Origin: Rhodoferax bucti
GTDB taxonomy: Bacteria > Pseudomonadota > Gammaproteobacteria > Burkholderiales > Burkholderiaceae_C
NCBI RefSeq assembly: GCF_005876985.1
Contig: NZ_VAHD01000003.1
Location: 1 to 64,000, forward strand
Reading direction: 5' to 3'
Length of the DNA stretch: 64,000 bases
In this document: positions 47,850 to 56,988 of the stretch, piece after piece
Layout of the letters: every line of letters begins with the position of its first letter
Numbering within the stretch: the stretch's first letter is position 1
The notes under the pieces: model-generated
Told to the model about the DNA's origin: nothing
Seen by the model: only the letters and a program-made list of their open reading frames with translations
The model's database searches: none
Translations under genes and position numbers: made by a program

Positions 47850-48645
47850 GATGCAGGCCCGGAGCCCGCACCCCGACTGGATCGTGCCCGCGTGGCCCGC
47901 GCCCGGCAATGTGCGGGCCTTATGCACGACGCGCCAAGGTGGTGTATCCCCGAGCCCCTACGACAGCCTGAACCTCGGCTTGCATGTGGCAGACGATGCC
48001 GCTTTGGTGCACCTCAACCGCCAGCGCTTGGCGGATGCGGTCGGCGGGCGCCCGGTGTTTTTGAACCAGGTGCATGGCAGCCACTGCCTGGCGTTGGACG
48101 CTCACACCCCTGATGGCGCAGTGGCGGACGCCTGCACCGCCACCGCACCCGGCGTGGTCTGCACCATCATGGTGGCGGACTGTTTGCCGGTGTTGCTGAC
48201 CACGGCGGATGGTCGCCAGGTCGCTGCAGCCCACGCCGGATGGCGCGGTTTGGTGGGTGAGGGCGGTCGCGGGGTGTTGGAAGCCACTTTGGAGTTTTTG
48301 AGGGCTCTAGCGCCCGTGGAGTATGCGCAAGCAGCTCCTGAAATCATAGCGTGGCTCGGGCCATGCATCTGCCCGCAAGCCTTTGAAGTGGGGGCGGAGG
48401 TGCGCAGCGCTTTTGTGGCGGCGCTGCCGGCAGCTGCAGAATTTTTTACACCTCAGCCGGATGGCAAGTGGCTGGCGAATTTGCCGGGTTTGGCGCGTCA
48501 GCGGCTACAGGCCGCCGGTGTGAGCAGCATTTGGGGTAACGACGGCAGCACCGCGTGGTGTACCGTGGGCAACCCGCTACGGTTTTTCAGCCACCGGCGC
48601 GATCGGGTCAGCGGCCGGCAGGCGGCTTGCATTTGGCTGGAGTGA
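47836..48645 (+). CDS. pgeF: Peptidoglycan editing factor PgeF (laccase-domain, purine nucleoside phosphorylase-like)
   Basis: 269 residues from the ATG at 47836. It belongs to the YfiH/DUF152 multicopper-oxidase-like family. Family ligands occur in VFLNQVHGS, MVADCLPVLLT and AAAHAGWRGL. E. coli PgeF corrects mis-incorporated serine in peptidoglycan precursors. Residues about 156-172 (ALAPVEYAQAAPEIIA) come from an R1 repeat and match a segment of HpnE. The 3' end overlaps the convergent small membrane-protein gene by 69 bp. Confidence 0.93.
   Translation: MPKPEMQARSPHPDWIVPAWPAPGNVRALCTTRQGGVSPSPYDSLNLGLHVADDAALVHLNRQRLADAVGGRPVFLNQVHGSHCLALDAHTPDGAVADACTATAPGVVCTIMVADCLPVLLTTADGRQVAAAHAGWRGLVGEGGRGVLEATLEFLRALAPVEYAQAAPEIIAWLGPCICPQAFEVGAEVRSAFVAALPAAAEFFTPQPDGKWLANLPGLARQRLQAAGVSSIWGNDGSTAWCTVGNPLRFFSHRRDRVSGRQAACIWLE
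48302..48350 (+). repeat. R1 palindromic repeat, in frame within pgeF
   Basis: Reads gggctctagcgcccgtgga, then gtatgcgcaagcagctcctg, then aaatcatagc, in coding-sense orientation. It is about 40/47 identical to the copy in hpnE. Confidence 0.8.
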
Positions 48646-48912
48646 GTTGACGCTGGGGTTGGCCGCCTCTGTGGCAGCCTGCGCAGCGGCTTGGTGGGCG
48701 GCAATGGCGGCTTCGCGCTCGGCCATTTCTTGGGCCCGCAGCGCGCGCTTGCGGCCCGGCGTGCCCATGAAATACATCATCAACGCCACAGGGAGCAGCC
48801 CGTAAAGCACAAACGTAAAGATGGCGCCCAGCACAGTGCCGGTGGTGTTGGTGGCCTCGGCCACGCTCATCATGAGCGCCACGTAAAGCCAAGCAATGGG
48901 AATGATGTACAT
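48577..48912 (-). CDS. Small membrane protein of unknown function
   Basis: 111 residues with two predicted membrane helices (IIPIAWLYVALMMSVA and LGAIFTFVLYGLLPVALMMYFM). A basic turn (GRKRALRAQEM) and an Ala/Glu-rich tail that may be helical follow. The last part overlaps the end of pgeF on the opposite strand. No known function. Confidence 0.7.
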   Translation of the reverse strand: MYIIPIAWLYVALMMSVAEATNTTGTVLGAIFTFVLYGLLPVALMMYFMGTPGRKRALRAQEMAEREAAIAAHQAAAQAATEAANPSVNSLQPNASRLPAADPIAPVAEKP

Positions 48913-49007
48913 CAGGGTTTCGGAGGGGTAGTCGTGTCAGGATATCGCAGCATAAGCCTGCCATACTTGGCAGTTAGACTAGACCCACTAAATTTCAAGG
49001 TGATGGC

Positions 49008-50732
49008 GTGACGCAACCCTCTTCTGACTTTATGGCCCAAGCGGCTGAGCAGTTTCAACAGGCATTCACCCAAAGCTTTTCCAAGGCACTGGAGTCCTTC
49101 AAGGGGCTGGATGTCGGCGGTGCGGGGGCCGGATTTCCTGCTTTGCCGGAGGCGCTGCCCGAAATCCGGTTTGCGCCCGAGCGGTTGGAGGCCCTGCAAA
49201 AGTCGTATACCGACGAAGCCCTCGAGCTCTTCACCCAGGGCATGACGCAAGCGCCCAGCTTGTCGGACCGCCGGTTTGCCGCCCCTGCCTGGCACGACAA
49301 CCCGGTGGCGGCCTATGCAGCCGCAGCCTATTTGCTCAATGCCCGCACCATGATGGGCTTGGCCGAGGCGGTAGAGACCGATGCCAAGACCAAAAACCGC
49401 ATCCGCTTTGCGGTAGAGCAATGGATGGCGGCTGCGTCTCCCAGCAACTTCCTGGCGCTGAACGCTGAAGCGCAGAAAAAAGCGATTGAAACCAAGGGCG
49501 AGAGCATTGCCAAGGGTGTGAAAAACCTGGTGCACGACCTGCAGCAAGGCCATGTGTCCATGACGGACGAAAGCCTGTTTGAAGTTGGCAAAAACGTGGC
49601 GACTACCGAAGGCGCGGTGGTGTTTGAGAACGAGCTGTTCCAGCTCATCGAATACAAGCCGCTCACCGCCAAGGTTTACGAGAAGCCGTTTTTGTTGGTG
49701 CCACCGTGCATCAACAAGTTTTACATCCTCGATTTGCAGCCGGACAACTCGCTCATCCGCTACGCGGTAGAGCAGGGCCACCGCACGTTTGTGGTGAGCT
49801 GGCGCAACCCCGACCAGTCTTTGGCCCACAAGACGTGGGACGACTACATCCAGGACGCCGTCATCAAGGCCATTGGCGTTACCCAAGACATCAGTGGCTC
49901 GCCCACCATCAATGCACTGGGCTTCTGCGTAGGCGGCACCATGCTGGGCACCGCGCTGGGTGTATTGGCCGCGCGGGGTGAGCAGCCGGTGGACAGTGCC
50001 ACCTTCCTCACCACCTTCCTCGATTTTTCGGACACCGGCATTCTCGATGTGTTCATCGACGAAGCCATGGTCAAGTACCGCGAGGCTGAGCTGGGCAAGG
50101 GCGGGCTGATGAAGGGCCAGGACTTGGCCAGCACCTTCAGCTTTTTGCGCCCTAACGATTTGGTGTGGAACTACGTGGTGGGCAACTACCTCAAGGGCGA
50201 AACCCCGCCGCCGTTTGATCTGCTGTACTGGAACAGCGACAGCACCAATCTGCCTGGCCCCTATTACGCCTGGTACTTGCGCAACACCTATCTGGAAAAC
50301 AACCTCAAAAAGCCCGGCAAGCTCACCGTGTGTGGTGAAAAGCTGGACTTGAGCGCTGTGGACATTCCGGTTTACATCTACGGCTCGCGGGAAGACCACA
50401 TCGTGCCCATCGGGGGGGCTTATGCCTCCACCCAAGTGCTGCCGGGCAAAAAACGCTTTGTGCAGGGCGCCTCCGGCCACATTGCAGGCGTGATCAATCC
50501 GCCAGCCAAAAACAAACGCAGCCACTGGATCCGTGCAGACGGCAAATTGCCCAAAACGCATGCGCAGTGGCTGGAGGGGGCGGTCGAACATCCGGGCAGC
50601 TGGTGGACGGATTGGGCCGCGTGGCTCAAGGGCCACGCTGGCAAGCAGATTGCTGCCCCCAAAGGCTATGGCAAGGGGAAATACAAAGCTATAGAGGCGG
50701 CTCCAGGGCGCTACGTACAGGCGAAAGCTTGA
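49008..50732 (+). CDS. phaC: Class I poly(3-hydroxybutyrate) synthase PhaC
   Basis: 574 residues. It polymerises 3-hydroxybutyryl-CoA into PHB at granule surfaces. The lipase-box-like motif is GFCVGG with the nucleophile Cys307. Downstream Asp and His occur in the YGSREDHIVP and SGHIAGVINPP segments. The start is GTG at 49008; ATG 49032 is an alternative. It is followed 30 bp later by phaA. Confidence 0.97.
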   Translation: MTQPSSDFMAQAAEQFQQAFTQSFSKALESFKGLDVGGAGAGFPALPEALPEIRFAPERLEALQKSYTDEALELFTQGMTQAPSLSDRRFAAPAWHDNPVAAYAAAAYLLNARTMMGLAEAVETDAKTKNRIRFAVEQWMAAASPSNFLALNAEAQKKAIETKGESIAKGVKNLVHDLQQGHVSMTDESLFEVGKNVATTEGAVVFENELFQLIEYKPLTAKVYEKPFLLVPPCINKFYILDLQPDNSLIRYAVEQGHRTFVVSWRNPDQSLAHKTWDDYIQDAVIKAIGVTQDISGSPTINALGFCVGGTMLGTALGVLAARGEQPVDSATFLTTFLDFSDTGILDVFIDEAMVKYREAELGKGGLMKGQDLASTFSFLRPNDLVWNYVVGNYLKGETPPPFDLLYWNSDSTNLPGPYYAWYLRNTYLENNLKKPGKLTVCGEKLDLSAVDIPVYIYGSREDHIVPIGGAYASTQVLPGKKRFVQGASGHIAGVINPPAKNKRSHWIRADGKLPKTHAQWLEGAVEHPGSWWTDWAAWLKGHAGKQIAAPKGYGKGKYKAIEAAPGRYVQAKA

Positions 50733-50762
50733 TTTTTTGATTCATTGAGAAGGAGACACCTG

Positions 50763-51941
50763 ATGGAAGAGATCGTGATCGTTGCTGCGGCCCGTACTGC
50801 AGTTGGAAAATTCGGTGGCTCTTTGGCCAAAACCCCCGCAACCGAGCTGGGAAGCATTGTGATCAAGAGCCTGCTGGAACGCAGCGGGCTACCGGTAGAC
50901 GCCGTGGGCGAAGTCATTCTGGGCCAGGTGCTGGCAGCTGGCGTGGGCCAAAACCCCGCACGCCAAGCAGTGATGAAGGCTGGTCTGGCCAAAGAAACCC
51001 CCGCACTGACCATCAACGCCGTGTGCGGCTCCGGCCTGAAGGCTGTGATGCTGGCAGCGCAAGCTGTGGCTTGGGGCGATAGCGACATCGTGATCGCCGG
51101 CGGCCAGGAAAACATGAGCGCCTCCCCCCACGTGCTGCTTGGCAGCCGAGATGGCCAGCGCATGGGCGAGTGGAAGATGGCGGACACCATGATCACCGAC
51201 GGCCTGTGGGATGTGTACAACCAGTACCACATGGGCATTACCGCTGAAAACGTGGCTAAGGCCAACGGCATTACCCGCGACATGCAAGACGCCTTAGCGC
51301 TGGCCAGCCAGCAAAAGGCGTCTGCGGCGCAGGATGCCGGTAAGTTCAAGGCTGAAATCGTGCCGGTGAGCATTCCCCAGCGCAAGGGTGACCCCATCGT
51401 GTTTGATACCGATGAGTTCATCAACAAGAAAACCAACGCAGAAGCCTTGGCTGGCCTGCGCCCCGCCTTCGACAAGGCCGGCAGCGTGACTGCGGGCAAC
51501 GCCTCCGGCATCAACGATGGCGCCGCCGGCGTGGTGGTCATGACCGCCAAGAAGGCTGCCGCCTTGGGCTTGACGCCTTTGGCCCGCATTGCCAGCTTCG
51601 GCACCACCGGCCTGGACCCCGCCATCATGGGTTTGGGCCCTGTGTCTGCTACACAACGTGCTTTGGCACGTGCCGGCTGGAAGGCGCAGGATGTGGACTT
51701 GTTCGAACTGAACGAAGCCTTTGCCGCGCAAGCTTGCGCCGTGAACAAGCTGCTGGACATTGACCCCGCCAAGGTGAACGTGAACGGTGGCGCCATCGCC
51801 ATCGGCCACCCCATCGGTGCGTCCGGTGCCCGCATCTTGGTGACCTTGTTGCACGAAATGCAGCGCAGTGGTGCCAAGAAGGGCGTGGCCTCGCTCTGCA
51901 TCGGCGGCGGCATGGGCGTGGCGCTGGCGGTGGAGCGTTAA
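50763..51941 (+). CDS. phaA: Acetyl-CoA acetyltransferase PhaA (beta-ketothiolase)
   Basis: 392 residues. It condenses two acetyl-CoA to acetoacetyl-CoA, the first step of PHB synthesis. Active-site residues are Cys88 (INAVCGSGLKA), the His of AIGHPIGASGAR and the Cys of ASLCIGGGMG. The ATG at 50763 is preceded by the Shine-Dalgarno gaaggaga. Confidence 0.97.
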   Translation: MEEIVIVAAARTAVGKFGGSLAKTPATELGSIVIKSLLERSGLPVDAVGEVILGQVLAAGVGQNPARQAVMKAGLAKETPALTINAVCGSGLKAVMLAAQAVAWGDSDIVIAGGQENMSASPHVLLGSRDGQRMGEWKMADTMITDGLWDVYNQYHMGITAENVAKANGITRDMQDALALASQQKASAAQDAGKFKAEIVPVSIPQRKGDPIVFDTDEFINKKTNAEALAGLRPAFDKAGSVTAGNASGINDGAAGVVVMTAKKAAALGLTPLARIASFGTTGLDPAIMGLGPVSATQRALARAGWKAQDVDLFELNEAFAAQACAVNKLLDIDPAKVNVNGGAIAIGHPIGASGARILVTLLHEMQRSGAKKGVASLCIGGGMGVALAVER

Positions 51942-51955
51942 TTTGTAAGTGTTTT

Positions 51956-52006
51956 AGGCTGCTAGCGCTTACAGAATGTGCGCAAGCAGCTATCTATTTG
52001 ATAGCA
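51956..52006 (+). repeat. R1 palindromic repeat, intergenic between phaA and phaB
   Basis: Reads ggctgctagcgcttacaga, then atgtgcgcaagcagctatc, then tttgatagcaa. It is the clearest intergenic R1 copy, 14 bp after the phaA stop and 27 bp before the phaB start. Confidence 0.85.
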
Positions 52007-52033
52007 ATCGAGTTTTAAAAAAGAGGAAACAAT

Positions 52034-52771
52034 ATGAGTCAAAAAGTAGCGTACGTGACCGGTGGTATGGGTGGCATCGGGACCGCCATTTGCCAGCGTT
52101 TGCACAAAGATGGTTTCAAGGTGATTGCCGGTTGCGGCCCCACCCGCGACCACGCCAAGTGGCTGGCCGAGCAAAAAGAGCTGGGCTATACCTTTTATGC
52201 CTCCGTGGGCAACGTGGGTGATTGGGATTCCACCGTCGAAGCCTTCAGCAAGACCAAGGCCGAGCACGGCAGCATCGACGTGCTGGTGAACAACGCCGGT
52301 ATCACCCGTGACCGCATGTTCCTGAAGATGAGCCGCGAAGACTGGCAAGCGGTGATGAGCACCAACCTGGACTCCATGTTCAACGTCACCAAGCAAGTGG
52401 TGCCGGACATGGTGGAAAAAGGTTGGGGCCGCATTATCAACATCTCCAGCGTGAACGGTGAAAAAGGTCAGGCGGGTCAGACCAACTATTCGGCTGCCAA
52501 AGCCGGTATGCACGGTTTCTCCATGGCTTTGGCCCAGGAGCTGGCTACCAAGGGCGTGACGGTCAACACCGTGAGCCCTGGTTACATCGGTACCGACATG
52601 GTGAAAGCCATCCGTGAAGACGTGCTGGCCAAGATCGTGGCGACGGTGCCCGTCAAACGCCTGGGTGAACCTTCGGAAATCGCGTCCATCATTGCTTGGT
52701 TGGCATCTGACGAAGGCGGCTACGCCACTGGCGCGGACTTCTCGGTTAACGGCGGCTTGCACATGGGCTAA
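52034..52771 (+). CDS. phaB: Acetoacetyl-CoA reductase PhaB
   Basis: 245 residues, a short-chain dehydrogenase using NADPH to make (R)-3-hydroxybutyryl-CoA for PhaC. The cofactor motif is VTGGMGGIGTAIC, with NNAGI. The catalytic Ser, Tyr and Lys lie in NISSVNG and YSAAKAG. The R1 repeat lies just before its ribosome-binding site (gaggaaac). Confidence 0.97.
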   Translation: MSQKVAYVTGGMGGIGTAICQRLHKDGFKVIAGCGPTRDHAKWLAEQKELGYTFYASVGNVGDWDSTVEAFSKTKAEHGSIDVLVNNAGITRDRMFLKMSREDWQAVMSTNLDSMFNVTKQVVPDMVEKGWGRIINISSVNGEKGQAGQTNYSAAKAGMHGFSMALAQELATKGVTVNTVSPGYIGTDMVKAIREDVLAKIVATVPVKRLGEPSEIASIIAWLASDEGGYATGADFSVNGGLHMG

Positions 52772-52793
52772 GCCTCGCTGGTCTATGACATGG

Positions 52794-52818
52794 AGCCCGC
52801 TTAAAGCGGGCTTTTTTA
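52794..52818 (+). terminator. Rho-independent terminator after phaB
   Basis: agcccgc-ttaaa-gcgggct followed by TTTTT. Confidence 0.85.
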
Positions 52819-52982
52819 TTTGTGTGGTGGCTGTTGCAGATATGCACAAACCGTCGGTGGTTTGGCTGGAGGGCCTGGCGGCTGGGGTATTCTTGATCTT
52901 CTGTTTTTTGACTTGTGTTAACTCTTCACGACACCCGCCGCTCACGGCGCGGCATTCCGGTGGCACGAGCCACCTTTAAAGT

Positions 52983-54281
52983 ATGAAATCTGAAGACTCC
53001 GTTTGGATTGATGTAGCACTGTTGCGGGTAGGGCATTACGTTGAGTTGGACGTGGGGTGGATGGCGCATCCGTTTCCCACCAGTAGTTTCAAAATCAGCA
53101 CACACAAGCAAGTCGAAGTCATCCGGGGGCTGGGGCGTGAGCAGGTCCGCTACGTGCCCGGCAAGAGTGATGCGCTGCCCGATGACGCGCCACCCGAGAC
53201 CCCTCAGGACAACGCGCAATCCACCGCCCAGCAGGCGCTCTTGCTGGCACAGGCGCGTGAGCGGGAGCAGCGGCAGCTGCGTGCGTCGATGCTGGCCGCG
53301 CAGGAGCGCAGTTTGGTGGCCTGTGAGCGCCGATTTGCCGAGTCGGTGCGGCTGTACCGCAAAACCATGGAGCTGGTGCAAACCCAGCCCAAGCAAGCCG
53401 CAGGCCCCTGCGGCGCCATGGTGACCACGTATGTGAACGACATGCTGGACAAAGGCGAAGCCTCGATCCGCCTGTTGTCGGAGGCTGCGGGGGACAAGTC
53501 GTCCATGCATCCGGTCAATGTCACCATCATTGCGCTCTTGTTGGGGAAGGCCATGGGCTTGTCGCGCAGCGATCTGCACGATCTGGGCATGGCGGCTTAT
53601 CTGCACGACATCGGCAAAGTCAAGCTGCCGGACCGGGTGCGGTGGATGGAAGACAGCTTTTCGTCGGCCGAGTTCCGCATGTACCAAGACCATGTGGCAG
53701 AGGGCGTCACGATTGCCAAGGCCATGGAGCTGCAGGCACCTGCGGTGGTGGCCATGCAACAGCACCATGAGCTGGCGGATGGCAGTGGCTTCCCGGCCCG
53801 GCTCAAAGGAGATGCCAGCGGGGTGGGGGGGCGTATTTTGTCGCTGGTCAATCGCTACGACAACCTCTGCAACCCGAGCCGCCCGGGCTCGGCGCTGACG
53901 CCGCACGAGGCCTTGTCGCTTATTTTTGCGCAGCTCAAATCCCGATTTGACTCTGCGACCTTGAGCGCCTTCATTCGCATGATGGGGGTGTACCCGCCCG
54001 GCTCGGTGGTGCAGCTGATTGACGACCGGTATGCCATGGTGGTGTCCGTCAACTCCTCGCGCCCCTTGAAGCCCAAGGTCGTGGTGCACGACCCGGCCAT
54101 CCCGAAGTACGAGGCCTTGATTCTCGACCTGGAAAAAGCACCGCAATTGGGCATACGCCGCAGCCTCAAGCCGGTCAATCTGCCGCCGGCTGCGCTGGAC
54201 TATCTGGCACCACGCCAGCGGATTGCCTACTTTTTTGAGCAAGCCATTGAACCCGAGTGGCCCGCAGAGCCTGCTGCATGA
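52983..54281 (+). CDS. HD-GYP-type protein with degenerate GYP motif
   Basis: 432 residues. A DUF3391-like N-terminal domain (SVWIDVALLRVGHYVELDVG) and a coiled coil at about 75-125 precede the HD-GYP region. The HD is intact (YLHDIGKVKLP, about 208). HHELADGSGFP has Phe in place of Tyr, and the later CDxYD block reads VNRYDNL, lacking one Asp. It may be a weak phosphodiesterase or a binding partner only. The stop overlaps the start of the GGDEF-EAL gene (ATGA), implying coupled synthesis. The 211 bp upstream hold only the phaB terminator. Confidence 0.85.
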   Translation: MKSEDSVWIDVALLRVGHYVELDVGWMAHPFPTSSFKISTHKQVEVIRGLGREQVRYVPGKSDALPDDAPPETPQDNAQSTAQQALLLAQAREREQRQLRASMLAAQERSLVACERRFAESVRLYRKTMELVQTQPKQAAGPCGAMVTTYVNDMLDKGEASIRLLSEAAGDKSSMHPVNVTIIALLLGKAMGLSRSDLHDLGMAAYLHDIGKVKLPDRVRWMEDSFSSAEFRMYQDHVAEGVTIAKAMELQAPAVVAMQQHHELADGSGFPARLKGDASGVGGRILSLVNRYDNLCNPSRPGSALTPHEALSLIFAQLKSRFDSATLSAFIRMMGVYPPGSVVQLIDDRYAMVVSVNSSRPLKPKVVVHDPAIPKYEALILDLEKAPQLGIRRSLKPVNLPPAALDYLAPRQRIAYFFEQAIEPEWPAEPAA

Positions 54282-56737
54282 CGCTGGATGCGCTAAGCGG
54301 CTGCTTGGAAGGGCTGCTGGAGGCGGTGTGGTTGGTGGACCCGTTGAGCTTGCGTATCGTGGGGGTCAACACGGCGGCGTGCGCGCTCACCGGTTTAGCG
54401 CGCGATGCCTTGGTCGGGCTGCCCGCCATTGAGCTCACCGCAACGCCGGAAGACATGTTTTTTTGGGAGGACGTGGCAGCGGGGCTGGCGGACTCCATCC
54501 ACTCCCACACCCTTTTGCGCAGTGCCGATGGCGACGCCGTGCCGGTAGAGCGCAAGGTGAGTCGTGTGGTGCTTGATGAGCAGGCTCCTGTGTACTTGGT
54601 GGCCCTGAAAGACTTGCGGGCTGCAAGTGCCGCTGCCGATGAGCTAGAGGCCCGCATGGCCGAGATGCGCGCCACATTGGAGTCCTCGGCCGATGGCATT
54701 CTGGTGCTCGACTTGGAGGGCCGTGTGCGTCATGTGAACCATGTGTTTACGCAGCTGTGGTCTTTGGATGTACCTGCTTTGGAGGCTAACGGGTTTGCGG
54801 GTTTATTGACCGCCATGGAGGCCCAGGTGCAACATCCCGACGCTTTTCACTCGATGTGGACTTCTGCCGCTAGCAGCCAACATGGTGCGCCCGATGAGCT
54901 ACCCCCGGGCATGGTCACATTGCATAGCGGGCGGGTCTTGGAGCACCGCACCGTGCCCCAAATCAGCCGCCACCGGGTTTGTGGGCAGGTGCATACGTTT
55001 CGCGATATCAGCCGTCATCTGGCCGACCAAGCGGCTTTGCGGCTTGCAGCCAAGGTGTTTGAGTCCAGCCCTGACGCCGTATTTATCACCGACGCTGCAT
55101 ATAGGGTCGTGCAGGTGAATCCGAGGTTTCACACGCTGACGGGCTGGGGCAGCGGCGATACCTCGGACCTCTTGCACGGCCAGACCGCTGCCGCTTTGTT
55201 TTACGACCCGCAGCGGCCTGAACTGTTTGCGGACATTGAAATGGCGCTCGTCGCGCAAGGGCACTGGTCCGGCGAGGTCTGGTGCAAGCTGGGAGCCATT
55301 CCCATGGCCGTGGAGGTGTCCTGGGTGGCGTTGCAGGATGCGCAGGGGCGTATTGCCCATACCGTAGGGCACTTTAGTGACATGACGGCGCGCCTGGAAG
55401 CGCAGAGCCATATTGAGCGACTCGCGTTTCGCGATGTACTCACGGGGCTTCCCAACCGCACCCTTCTAGGCCAGCGTGTGGAGTTCGCCTTGCGCCTGGC
55501 GGAGCGCAACCACGGGCGGTTTGCCATCATGTTTTTGGACCTCGATCGTTTCAAAAACATCAACGATTCATTGGGGCATTCGTTCGGCGACCGTGTGTTG
55601 ATGGAGGTTGCCGAACGCATCGGCAACGGCATGCGCGATGTAGATACGCTGTGCCGCTTGGGGGGCGACGAATTTGTTGCCTTCGTGCAGGACGCCGATG
55701 CCGCGGGCGCAGAGACAGCCGCGCGCCGCATTCTGGCTGGGCTGGCCCAGCCGTATGCGCTGGACAACATTCCTTTGGTGCTGGGTTGCAGTATCGGCAT
55801 TGCGCTGTACCCGGATGACGGCCGCACACTGGATGATTTGATCAAGTGCGCGGATACCGCCATGTACCGTGTCAAAGAGCGGGGGCGGGGCAATTTCCGC
55901 TTCTACCAGCCGCAAATGAATGTGGATTTGCTCTCTCGCATGCGGATGGACCACGCGATGCGCCGCGCCTTGGAGCAGGGTCTGTTTCGGCTGCACTACC
56001 AGCCGCAGGTTGCGTTGTCCGACGGCCGTATGGTCGGTGCGGAGGCCTTGTTGCGCTGGACGGACCCCGCGTTGGGTACGGTGTCGCCCGCAGAGTTCAT
56101 TCCCCTCGCCGAGGAAACCGGCCTGATCGTGCCCATTGGCCGCTGGGTGATGGAAACCGCCGTAGCGCAGGCAGTCCTTTGGCAGCAGATGGGTTTGCGC
56201 CTGTGCGTGTCCGTGAATGTGTCGGCGTTGCAGTTTCAGCAGGTGGACTTTGTGGAGCAAGTGGCGCAGTGCCTGGCTGCAGCGGCGCTGGATGCAGACT
56301 TGCTGGAGTTGGAGCTGACCGAATCCATTCTGGTACACGATGCCAATGAGGCTTTGCCCCGCTTGTTTGCATTGCACCAGTTGGGCGTGCGCTTGGCGAT
56401 TGACGACTTTGGCACGGGCTACTCCAGCCTGTCGTATTTGAAGAAGTTTCCCATCTCCAAACTCAAAATTGACCGGTCTTTTGTTACCGGATTACCCGAA
56501 GACGAAAGCGACCGTGCCATCGTCAGTGCCACCATTGCCATGGCCCATGCGCTGAAGCTGACGGTGGTGGCTGAAGGGGTGGAGACGGTTGCGCAAAGAG
56601 ACTATCTGCATGGCCTGAATTGCGGTGCGTATCAGGGCTATTTGTATGCGCCGGGCGTGCCGCCAGAACGCTTGACCGAGTGGGCCAGAGAACAAGGGAA
56701 AGGAAGCCCGTTTGGCGATGCCGGAGCTGCTATTTAG
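54278..56737 (+). CDS. PAS-GGDEF-EAL protein (diguanylate cyclase/phosphodiesterase)
   Basis: 819 residues. Two or three PAS-like sensor segments come first (about 8-110, 120-240 and 250-370, the last clearly PAS with AAYRVVQVNPRFHTLTGW). GGDEF follows, with the exact motif GGDEF at 462-466. EAL comes next, with AEALLRW at about 588, LELTES, DDFGTGYSSLSYL and VAEGVET. Key residues of both domains are present, so it could make and break c-di-GMP. No membrane segment is seen. It pairs with the overlapping HD-GYP gene. Confidence 0.93.
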   Translation: MTLDALSGCLEGLLEAVWLVDPLSLRIVGVNTAACALTGLARDALVGLPAIELTATPEDMFFWEDVAAGLADSIHSHTLLRSADGDAVPVERKVSRVVLDEQAPVYLVALKDLRAASAAADELEARMAEMRATLESSADGILVLDLEGRVRHVNHVFTQLWSLDVPALEANGFAGLLTAMEAQVQHPDAFHSMWTSAASSQHGAPDELPPGMVTLHSGRVLEHRTVPQISRHRVCGQVHTFRDISRHLADQAALRLAAKVFESSPDAVFITDAAYRVVQVNPRFHTLTGWGSGDTSDLLHGQTAAALFYDPQRPELFADIEMALVAQGHWSGEVWCKLGAIPMAVEVSWVALQDAQGRIAHTVGHFSDMTARLEAQSHIERLAFRDVLTGLPNRTLLGQRVEFALRLAERNHGRFAIMFLDLDRFKNINDSLGHSFGDRVLMEVAERIGNGMRDVDTLCRLGGDEFVAFVQDADAAGAETAARRILAGLAQPYALDNIPLVLGCSIGIALYPDDGRTLDDLIKCADTAMYRVKERGRGNFRFYQPQMNVDLLSRMRMDHAMRRALEQGLFRLHYQPQVALSDGRMVGAEALLRWTDPALGTVSPAEFIPLAEETGLIVPIGRWVMETAVAQAVLWQQMGLRLCVSVNVSALQFQQVDFVEQVAQCLAAAALDADLLELELTESILVHDANEALPRLFALHQLGVRLAIDDFGTGYSSLSYLKKFPISKLKIDRSFVTGLPEDESDRAIVSATIAMAHALKLTVVAEGVETVAQRDYLHGLNCGAYQGYLYAPGVPPERLTEWAREQGKGSPFGDAGAAI

Positions 56738-56757
56738 CGGGAGCAACCCAAGAATAA

Positions 56758-56935
56758 GGTGCCTGCGAAGGTCCACCGGACCGGCATCCTGAACCGGGGT
56801 TCAGGTGGGCGAGGTCAGCGCCAACATTGGGTTCATCTAACGCGAGATGATCACGCTTGCTGGGCAATATTCCAAGCCCTGGCTCAATGAGCATTGGTTC
56901 AAGGAAATATAAAGCCCGGCGGGTTCGCAGGCACC
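56758..56935 (-). ncRNA. ssrS: 6S RNA
   Basis: On the minus strand the transcript starts ggtgcctgcgaa and ends ttcgcaggcacc, a perfect 12-bp closing stem. Near the 3' side, CACCTGAACCCCGGTTCAGG matches the conserved CACCTTGAACC..GGTTCAAGG hairpin of E. coli 6S RNA. TACAAT, a good -10, lies just upstream at the expected distance. It sits directly after zapA on the same strand, the classic ssrS location. 6S RNA binds sigma-70 RNA polymerase in stationary phase. The ends are set by the stem and may shift by a few bases. Confidence 0.88.
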
Positions 56936-56988
56936 ACTATTGTAGATCTTCGCTGCTATGGCAGGCGCCAAAAAAGGTACCTCGGCTT

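Noticed and set aside
48912..50636. Minus-strand open frame (574 codons) opposite phaC
   Set aside because: No domain; PhaC is complete with Cys307 and downstream Asp/His.
50690..50732. R1-like words (aaagctatag, gggcgctacg) at the 3' end of phaC
   Set aside because: The encoded YKAIEAAPGRYVQAKA is the normal PhaC C-terminus, so the likeness is probably chance.
51962..52966. Minus-strand open frame opposite phaB
   Set aside because: Shadow frame crossing the phaB terminator and an R1 repeat; no motif.
52822..52982. Intergenic stretch between the phaB terminator and the second HD-GYP gene
   Set aside because: No palindrome, repeat or convincing promoter was found.
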